This document shows positions 14,172-19,154 of a DNA stretch of 19,154 bases, piece by piece. The notes below the pieces were generated by a model. That model made no database searches. It saw nothing but the letters and a program-made list of their open reading frames with translations, and had not been told where the DNA came from. Origin of the DNA: an uncultured Bacilli bacterium (GTDB lineage: Bacteria > Bacillota_I > Bacilli_A > RF39 > UBA660). The translations under genes and the position numbers were made by a program. Where the stretch lies: assembly GCA_934130105.1 (NCBI GenBank), contig CAKOXL010000023.1, positions 1 through 19,154 on the forward strand, read 5' to 3'. The number at the start of each line of letters is the position of its first letter. Positions within the stretch are counted from its first letter, which is position 1.

Positions 14172-15548
14172 TTAATCAAAATTTTTAATTTTAAAATAGA
14201 AAGTAGTTTCACTATTTTTAATTGATTTAACGCCATATTCAAAGCCATGTAATTCTAAAATATTTTTAACAATAGCTAAACCCAAGCCGGTACCAACAGT
14301 ATTTCTTTGATGATTCTTTTTTGATCGGTAGTACTTATCCCAAATCAAGTCAATTTCATCTTCACTTATTCCTTTACCAGTATTAGTAATTTCTATGGTT
14401 AAACAGTCACTTTTTATTAAATTTATATATATCTTTTTATCATCAGCATAATTTATAGCATTATTTAATAAATTATAAATTACTTGTTCTAACTTCTTTT
14501 TATCTGCATCAATATATATATCATCATTGGTATTTAAAATAAACTGATATTCTAAAGTAGTTTGAAATATTTCGTAACGTTTGATGATTGTTTTAATAAG
14601 TTCGGTTAAATTAAATTTTTCTTTTTCTAAAACTAACATTTTGCTTTCCATAACTGAAAGCGATAAAATATCGTTTACCAAATTATTAAGTCTATCAACT
14701 TCATCAATGATAGTGTTTAAATTAGCTTCTCTTTTAGCTTTATTTTTATAAGTTAAATCTCTAACCATTTCTGCATAAGCCTTAATCATTGTAAGTGGTG
14801 TTTTTAAATCATGAGAAACATTAGCCATTAAATCACGTCTTAATTCATCAGTTCTTGCTAATTCGTTTTTAGCAGAATTTAAGGTATCTGTTAACTCCTG
14901 CAGTTCAGTAATATCAGTTTTAGTAGAAAAATTAAAATTATAATTTCTTTTAGCTAATTTTTTAGCTGATTCGTTAATTTCAACAATGGGTTTAGATAAT
15001 TTTTTGGAAATAAAGAATGAAACCACTAATGATAATATCAAAACAATCAAAGTTACATAAACAAACTGGCTTTTTAAAATGTTAACAGTAGCATTAATAG
15101 GAACTAATGATGCAGAAACGTAAGCATATAGCGAATCGTCTAATTTTATTGCATAAATTAATGTCTTATTTTTAAATTCAGGATTAATTGTTGTATATTT
15201 TTGAATTGTTAGATTATTTTTAATAAAATCTTCTTTATATTTATTTATATGAATGTCTTTAATGCATTCTCTACCAGGCATATTAGAACCATATGTTAAA
15301 TTATTATTGTCATCAGTAAGTTCAATACAAACTCCATTTTCAAAACTAATAGTTTCTAAGTTACTGGAAAAATCACTAATTGATGTAGTCTTTTGATAAT
15401 CATTCATTACTTTTAGTACAATCTTTTCCATATCATTTGTTTTACGATGCTCATAATAAGTAGATAAAAATAGTATTTGAAAAAACCATAGAAAAGCAAG
15501 TATTAAAATAGAAAATATAACGAGATAAATCCATATCTTACGATTCAT
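14172..15548 (-). CDS. Membrane sensor histidine kinase
   Basis: The product has 458 residues from ATG 15548, one base after the response regulator's stop. A TTG at 15569, overlapping that gene, would add 7 residues (KSKKNS...) and is a possible alternative; both have weak ribosome binding sites. The first helix is at about 5-27, followed by an external sensor segment of about 130 residues with two Cys (C74, C95) that could form a disulfide. The second helix is at about 163-183, and a HAMP-type linker follows. The phosphorylated His246 is in NVSHDLKTPLTMIKAYAEMV. The ATPase domain has an N box (NLLNNAINYADD), NTGKGISEDE and GTGLGLAIVKNILELHG. It signals to the partner encoded just upstream. 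The type is PhoR/VicK/BaeS-like; the stimulus is not deducible. Confidence 0.93.
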   Translation of the reverse strand: MNRKIWIYLVIFSILILAFLWFFQILFLSTYYEHRKTNDMEKIVLKVMNDYQKTTSISDFSSNLETISFENGVCIELTDDNNNLTYGSNMPGRECIKDIHINKYKEDFIKNNLTIQKYTTINPEFKNKTLIYAIKLDDSLYAYVSASLVPINATVNILKSQFVYVTLIVLILSLVVSFFISKKLSKPIVEINESAKKLAKRNYNFNFSTKTDITELQELTDTLNSAKNELARTDELRRDLMANVSHDLKTPLTMIKAYAEMVRDLTYKNKAKREANLNTIIDEVDRLNNLVNDILSLSVMESKMLVLEKEKFNLTELIKTIIKRYEIFQTTLEYQFILNTNDDIYIDADKKKLEQVIYNLLNNAINYADDKKIYINLIKSDCLTIEITNTGKGISEDEIDLIWDKYYRSKKNHQRNTVGTGLGLAIVKNILELHGFEYGVKSIKNSETTFYFKIKNFD

Positions 15549-15549
15549 A

Positions 15550-16215
15550 CTATTTTTCTTTGATTTCAAACTTATATCCGACCCCTCTTATAGTAGTAAT
15601 TAAATCTCGATATTTTCCTAAATTATTTCTTAGCATTTTAACATGAGTATCAATTGTTCTATCATCACCAAAGAAATCATATCCCCAAATAGAAGAAAGA
15701 AGTGCTTCTCTTGAAACAGCAATATTCTTATTCTTAATCAAATAAGCTAATATTTCAAATTCCTTTGGCGTTGTTTTAATTAACTTGTCTCCAATATAAA
15801 TTGTATAACCTTTAAAATCGACTACTAAATCATCATATACAAATTGATCTATTTCATTATTACTTCTTTTTGTTACTGCCTTAATTCTAGCAATAAGTTC
15901 CTTTGGTGAGAATGGTTTAGTTAAGTAATCATCAATTCCTAGATCAAAGCCAAGCAATTTATCATATTCTTCATTTCTTGCTGATAGTATTATTGTCGGG
16001 ATATTTTTAATTTTTTTAATTTCCCTAAAAGTAGAAAAACCATCTAATTTTGGCATCATAATATCCAAAACAATAATATCAACATTTTCATGCTCAAGGA
16101 TATCTAAAGCATCAGTCCCATCTTCAGCTTCAATAACTTGATATCCTTCATATTCACCATATTCTTTAATTACTTCTCTAATTAATTTTTCATCATCAAC
16201 TACTAATACTTTCAT
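15550..16215 (-). CDS. OmpR/PhoB-family response regulator
   Basis: This 221-residue DNA-binding response regulator partners with the kinase encoded immediately downstream. The receiver domain has the acidic pair D7-D8, phosphorylated D51 in VLDIMMPKLDG, S78 in IILSAR and K100 in LTKPFSP. The C-terminal winged helix (about 125-221) has TTPKEFEILAYLIKN, ALLSSIWGYDFFGDDRTID, THVKMLRNNLG and TTIRGVGYKFEI, the hallmarks of the OmpR/PhoB class. ATG 16215 follows GAGGAG. Such regulators usually bind direct repeats with about 10-11 base spacing, and such repeats stand next to its own -10 box. Confidence 0.96.
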   Translation of the reverse strand: MKVLVVDDEKLIREVIKEYGEYEGYQVIEAEDGTDALDILEHENVDIIVLDIMMPKLDGFSTFREIKKIKNIPTIILSARNEEYDKLLGFDLGIDDYLTKPFSPKELIARIKAVTKRSNNEIDQFVYDDLVVDFKGYTIYIGDKLIKTTPKEFEILAYLIKNKNIAVSREALLSSIWGYDFFGDDRTIDTHVKMLRNNLGKYRDLITTIRGVGYKFEIKEK

Positions 16216-16237
16216 AACAAATTTCTCCTCAACTAAT

Positions 16238-16268
16238 ATTATACTTACATTTGTGTAATTTGTGTGAA
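16238..16268 (-). promoter_or_regulatory. Autoregulated promoter of the two-component operon
   Basis: On the minus strand a perfect TATAAT (16243-16238) has no -35 box. Instead, direct repeats TTCACA (16268-16263) and TTACAC (16258-16253), 10 bases apart, end 9 bases before it. This placement, one helical turn apart and over the -35 region, is typical of PhoP/PhoB-activated promoters. Confidence 0.55.
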
Positions 16269-16272
16269 AAAA

Positions 16273-17955
16273 CTAAGCAGCAATAGAGTTATATTTTTTA
16301 ACTTTAGCATTATTGCTTTCTAATTGTCTTTCTGTTTCTTGCTTCATTTTAATGATTTCTATTTTCTTATCTTTCATTTCATCTTCTAAGCTTTCTAATT
16401 TTGATACTGCTTCTTTATAACTATCCAAATAGGAACATTCTTTGTAAGTGTTTTCAAAAGTATAACGTATATTTTCAATACTACTTATATTATTATCAAT
16501 CATATCTTCTAATTTATTTGTATCGTTAAGGCAACTAGTTATTAGATTATTGTAATCTTTAACATCACTACTTTTAGTGATTACTTGTTCATTAATCGGT
16601 GTTGTCATTTTCATAATCATGTCAAGTGCAACCTTAGCACTGACAGCAGCAATTACACTATTTTTAATACTCAAATTATGTTTAAAAACATTCATAAGCA
16701 AGAATAGATCTAATAGACTATGATTAACGCTTTTGGAAATATAGTCAACTCTTTCAGTAATGTGCACTGTTTCATTTAATTTGTTTCTAACTTCTTCTAG
16801 CAATTTAGTCTGAGTATCGATCATTTTATTTATTTTTTCTGTCATTTCTTCAGTAGAAACAATATCATCTTTTAAATTATCAACATTTTCATTATCAAGC
16901 TGAAAAGCTTCTCTTTTATCTAAAACTTTATCTTTTAAATCATTATAGCTATCTTCAACTTCAATTATTTTATCAATTATTGATTTAAACTTAGGATCAT
17001 TTTCTAGATTAAAACCATCAAGTTTTTCATGCCTAACTTTATCTTGATAGCAGTCAACTAAATACATTAAGTAATTATCTATTAAATCATTAGGAAATTG
17101 ATATCCCATCGTTTTTTTAATGGCATTTATTTCTTTTTTAATAGAATTAATTCTATCCATTATTATTTCAACTTGTCTTTCTAATTCGTCAATATCATCG
17201 TCTTTTTTAAAATCTTGATCTAGTGTTTTCTTAATATCATATATTTCAGCATCCAATTTTTTTAACTGATATTTATATTCATCAAACTTATCTTCTAAAA
17301 TATTAATTATTTTTTGTTCTATATATTCACGATTATCGGCACTATTACTGTTATTTTGACTCTTATTAGCATTTTGATATATTGTACCATTTTTATTATC
17401 AACTGTTTTATTTCGTGGCTCTATCGTTTCATCTAATGATTCAGTTTTCTTATTTTCTTTACCTTTTTTAATCTTTAATTCATCATTATCTTTTTTTAAG
17501 ATAGTTTCGTTGGTTTTAATACTTTCTTCATATTCAATTTCACGATTATCTTTCTTTTTAGTACTATCATCTTTTTTTGTTAAATCTTCTAAGTTGCTTT
17601 TTTCCTCTTTTACCTTTTTTTCCTTTTCAACTAAAATATTCAAATCTTTTTTATCGTTATCTTTTTTATTTTCGTTTTCTAAATTATCATCAGGTAATAG
17701 GGTATTTGTCCTTCTTTTTTTACCTTTTTTTCTTCTTTTAAAACGGTAATAATCATTTTCATCAGCAATTTCTTTTTCTTTTTTAGCATTTTGCAAATTA
17801 ATAATTACTTCTTGTTCTTTTTTCTTTTTTTCATCGCTTGCTAATTTTTCGTCTAAAATTAATGCTTGTTCTAATAACTTTTTCTTTTTTCTTTTATTAA
17901 AAAGGGATAATATTTTATTCTTTTTATCAAATTTACTTCCTAATTTTCGGTTCAT
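16273..17955 (-). CDS. Long Lys/Glu-rich coiled-coil protein, function unknown
   Basis: The product has 560 residues. ATG 17955 is chosen because GAGG lies 6 bases upstream; ATG 17967 and TTG 17976 lack proper spacing. Residues 1-90 are strongly basic (NKRKKKKLLEQ, FKRRKKGKKRRTN). Residues about 90-205 are a low-complexity Lys/Asp/Glu stretch, probably disordered, ending in an Asn/Ser-rich linker. From about 210 to the end it is nearly all heptad-like helix (EYKYQLKKLDAEIYDIKKTL, ELERQVEIIMDRINSIKKEI). A more hydrophobic segment near 415-460 (LLDLFLLMNVF, NSVIAAVSAKVALDMIMKM) is too interrupted to be a sure membrane helix. It resembles structural, cytoskeletal or nucleoid-bridging proteins in form only. 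It is transcribed alone and ends 57 bases before the response regulator. Confidence 0.8.
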   Translation of the reverse strand: MNRKLGSKFDKKNKILSLFNKRKKKKLLEQALILDEKLASDEKKKKEQEVIINLQNAKKEKEIADENDYYRFKRRKKGKKRRTNTLLPDDNLENENKKDNDKKDLNILVEKEKKVKEEKSNLEDLTKKDDSTKKKDNREIEYEESIKTNETILKKDNDELKIKKGKENKKTESLDETIEPRNKTVDNKNGTIYQNANKSQNNSNSADNREYIEQKIINILEDKFDEYKYQLKKLDAEIYDIKKTLDQDFKKDDDIDELERQVEIIMDRINSIKKEINAIKKTMGYQFPNDLIDNYLMYLVDCYQDKVRHEKLDGFNLENDPKFKSIIDKIIEVEDSYNDLKDKVLDKREAFQLDNENVDNLKDDIVSTEEMTEKINKMIDTQTKLLEEVRNKLNETVHITERVDYISKSVNHSLLDLFLLMNVFKHNLSIKNSVIAAVSAKVALDMIMKMTTPINEQVITKSSDVKDYNNLITSCLNDTNKLEDMIDNNISSIENIRYTFENTYKECSYLDSYKEAVSKLESLEDEMKDKKIEIIKMKQETERQLESNNAKVKKYNSIAA

Positions 17956-17979
17956 AATTTTCCTCATTTCCTTCAAAAG

Positions 17980-18008
17980 ATTATACTAAAAATAAATCAA
18001 ATAGTAAA
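17980..18008 (-). promoter_or_regulatory. Promoter of the coiled-coil gene
   Basis: On the minus strand, TTTACT (18008-18003) and a perfect TATAAT (17985-17980) are 17 bases apart, giving a leader of about 18 bases before ATG 17955. Confidence 0.65.
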
Positions 18009-18021
18009 CAGAATTACGTTA

Positions 18022-18049
18022 TTGACATATCAATATTTTATGATATTTT
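18022..18049 (+). promoter_or_regulatory. Promoter of the PAP2 gene
   Basis: A perfect TTGACA (18022-18027) is followed after 16 bases by TATTTT (18044-18049) with TGA in front (18041-18043), an extended -10. The leader is about 10 bases and includes GGTGGT. Confidence 0.55.
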
Positions 18050-18065
18050 ATTATATGGTGGTAAT

Positions 18066-18665
18066 ATGAAAAATAAAAGTTTCTTAGTCTTCGTAGCATC
18101 AGGCATTATATTTAGTTGCATGATATTGTTATTAGAATTCGATTACACAAATTTTATCGATATTTATAGTAAAAATATTCAAAACTTTTTTAGTGCTGAT
18201 ATTTTTAAAACTATGTTTTTATTTATAACTAATATCATGTCTATTTTTGGTATATTAGCTATTATTGTATTATCAATTTATTTACTTCGTAAAAGTAATG
18301 CCAAAAAAGCTATAAATTTATATATAATATCAATATTTGCTTGTTTAATAATTACTAATATTATTAAAATAATTATAAGAAGAAATAGACCAGTAGATAA
18401 ATTATTAGAAATAGGTGGTTTCAGTTTTCCAAGCAGTCATGCATCAGTTTCTATGTTAGTATATGGCTATATTATATTGTTAATTAGAAAATATTATCAT
18501 GGGAAATGGAAAAATTTATATATCTTCTTATTTGTAACATTAATATTGCTAACAGGAATTAGTAGAATTTATTTTAATGTACATTATATAACTGATGTAC
18601 TAGCCGGATATAGTATTGGCCTTATTGTTTTATGTTTTAGCAATTACTACTTAAAAAAAATATAG
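18066..18665 (+). CDS. PAP2-family membrane phosphatase
   Basis: The 199-residue integral membrane protein has about six helices. The three catalytic motifs of the PAP2 family are complete: K101-x6-R108-P109 (KIIIRRNRP), P122-S-S-H125 and S166-R167-x5-H173-x3-D177. The usual mechanism is a phospho-His intermediate on H173 with H125 as acid. Substrates in Firmicutes include undecaprenyl pyrophosphate (lipid carrier recycling for cell wall synthesis), phosphatidylglycerol phosphate and phosphatidate, and the sequence does not choose between them. ATG 18066 follows GGTGGTA. It is divergent from the coiled-coil gene and shares a 110-base promoter region with it. No convincing terminator follows; AGATTA/TAATCT at 18704-18720 is a short stem without a T run. 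Confidence 0.92.
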   Translation: MKNKSFLVFVASGIIFSCMILLLEFDYTNFIDIYSKNIQNFFSADIFKTMFLFITNIMSIFGILAIIVLSIYLLRKSNAKKAINLYIISIFACLIITNIIKIIIRRNRPVDKLLEIGGFSFPSSHASVSMLVYGYIILLIRKYYHGKWKNLYIFLFVTLILLTGISRIYFNVHYITDVLAGYSIGLIVLCFSNYYLKKI

Positions 18666-18730
18666 AAGTATAAAAATGATAATTAAAAAAGTATAATCAT
18701 GTTAGATTAATAAATAATCTGATAATTTGT

Positions 18731-18770
18731 TATATTGTATTTAAATTATATATTTGATACAATATATAAT
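18731..18770 (+). promoter_or_regulatory. Inverted repeat overlapping a -10 box before the pilin gene
   Basis: TATATTGTAT (18731-18740) and ATACAATATA (18757-18766) form a perfect 10-base inverted repeat around 16 bases. The right arm overlaps a perfect TATAAT (18765-18770). No good -35 box is seen. A regulator bound here would sit on the promoter. The TTGTAT core recurs in the palindromes at 18784-18800 and 18942-18958. Confidence 0.4.
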
Positions 18771-18784
18771 ATAAAGTAGGGCCT

Positions 18785-18957
18785 TAAGTTGTATACTTAA
18801 AGACTATCAAGACTATTCATTATAGTCTTTTATTTTATAGTTATTTAGTAATTTTAATATTAACTAAAAGTGTTAAAATAAATCTACTTTTAGTTAATTA
18901 TTTCCTTATATATTAATGCTGATTTAGGTATATTTCTAGTTCTAAGTATACAACTTA
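18785..18957 (+). other. Nested inverted-repeat leader of the pilin-like gene
   Basis: The gene-free stretch 18666-18978 has no credible reading frame. An outer 15-base perfect inverted repeat, TAAGTTGTATACTTA (18785-18799) with 18943-18957, encloses two hairpins. One is a 9-base-pair stem (18799-18807 with 18822-18830), followed by T-rich sequence as in a terminator. The other is a 12-base-pair stem (18859-18870 with 18887-18898). The outer arm ends 8-9 bases before the AGAGGAG ribosome binding site of the pilin gene. As RNA this is a closed multi-branch fold like a cis-regulatory leader. As DNA, each arm is also a palindrome (TAAGT-N5-ACTTA), which fits paired operators or an invertible segment. 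Confidence 0.45.
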
Positions 18958-18978
18958 GATACTAAGAGGAGTGATAAC

Positions 18979-19154
18979 GTGAAAGATAAAAAGGGATTTA
19001 CTCTAATAGAAATGTTAGCAGCAGTAATAATAATATCAGTATTACTCTTGATAATAATACCATCAATTTGGAAATACATAAAAAGAGGAACAACAGAATA
19101 TTATTCAAGTCTAGAAAATATGGTGTTATTAGCAGGAAGAGATTACTTAAATGA
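18979..19154 (+). CDS. Type IV pilin-like protein (prepilin N-terminal signal), 3' end outside window
   Basis: The start is GTG 18979, about 8 bases after AGAGGAG. The first 58 residues are visible. The N-terminus KKGFTLIEMLAAVIIISVL is a class III signal: prepilin peptidase would cut between G6 and F7, then methylate F7, and E11 is the conserved Glu+5. The hydrophobic helix (about 7-27) is followed by WKYIKRGTTEYYSSLENMV and AGRDYLN. Pilins and pseudopilins assemble into fibres or anchor exported proteins at the membrane. The basic segment after the helix and the AGRDYLN motif recall large pilin-anchored surface proteins of gut Firmicutes that carry C-terminal domains like the one at 1-1458. 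That link is memory-based inference, as the rest of the gene is missing. Confidence 0.88.
   Translation, partial: MKDKKGFTLIEMLAAVIIISVLLLIIIPSIWKYIKRGTTEYYSSLENMVLLAGRDYLN

Noticed and set aside
17510..17749. Plus-strand frame rich in Ser, Phe and Leu
   Set aside because: It is the antisense of the Lys/Glu-rich coiled-coil gene; the composition is a mirror of AAA/GAA codons and it has no ribosome binding site.
18785..18957. MITE or small insertion sequence
   Set aside because: The 15-base inverted repeats have no flanking target duplication that I can see and no transposase, so mobility is not supported.
18666..18978. Cyclic-di-GMP riboswitch before the pilin gene
   Set aside because: Such riboswitches control pilin genes in clostridia, but the conserved GC-rich core bases of classes I and II are not present here.
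1..19154. CRISPR array, rRNA genes, prophage or integrase
   Set aside because: No regularly spaced repeats, rRNA-like sequence, integrase or phage structural gene is visible.

Overview
The window is low-GC, AT-rich DNA with good Shine-Dalgarno sites, genes packed in short operons and intrinsic terminators between them. All 19 gene ends seen here use TAA or TAG and none uses TGA; Trp is TGG throughout, so the standard bacterial code fits. This suggests a chromosomal segment of an uncultured, gut-type Firmicutes/Bacilli lineage (Erysipelotrichia/RF39-like). The lineage is inferred from style only; no 16S gene is present.

Layout. (1) 1-1458: the 3' end of a large surface protein with a cadherin-like domain and a C-terminal Trp-rich fold. 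The last part of that fold looks like a variable region of a diversity-generating retroelement (DGR). (2) 1622-3821: a zinc/cadmium resistance operon, with an SmtB/CzrA-type repressor and its operator followed by a PIB-2 efflux ATPase. (3) 3919-7060: small clusters of little-known genes: a two-helix membrane protein with a 49-residue membrane peptide, then an HD-domain hydrolase with a DUF308-like membrane protein carrying a permuted papain-like domain. (4) 7125-7198: a tRNA-Thr(GGT) gene on the minus strand. (5) 7320-12948: ruvA-ruvB-unknown-queA-unknown-tgt, probably one operon, from a near-consensus promoter whose spacer holds a LexA (SOS) box. (6) 12967-14053: a divergent pair, a TIGR04086-type membrane protein and a DUF421 (YetF-like) membrane protein. 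(7) 14172-16215, minus strand: an OmpR/PhoB response regulator and its histidine kinase, downstream of which lies a possible small RNA with a related promoter. (8) 16273-17955, minus: a long Lys/Glu-rich coiled-coil protein of unknown function. (9) 18066-18665: a PAP2-family phosphatase. (10) 18666-18978: a long gene-free leader with nested inverted repeats. (11) 18979 to the right edge: the start of a type IV pilin-like protein.

How the parts work together. Metal excess would release the ArsR-type repressor and induce the ATPase. DNA damage would derepress ruvAB, and queA and tgt ride along in the same operon for queuosine modification of tRNA. The two-component system appears to regulate itself through repeats beside its own -10 box, and the same kind of repeats precede the possible small RNA.

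The most unusual signals are the adenine-depleted variable-region candidate at 1273-1389, the nested stem architecture (or invertible segment or paired operators) before the pilin gene at 18785-18957, and the candidate small RNA at 14054-14131. The truncated surface protein on the left and the pilin-like protein on the right may belong to the same class of variable, pilin-anchored surface proteins, but neither is complete in this window.
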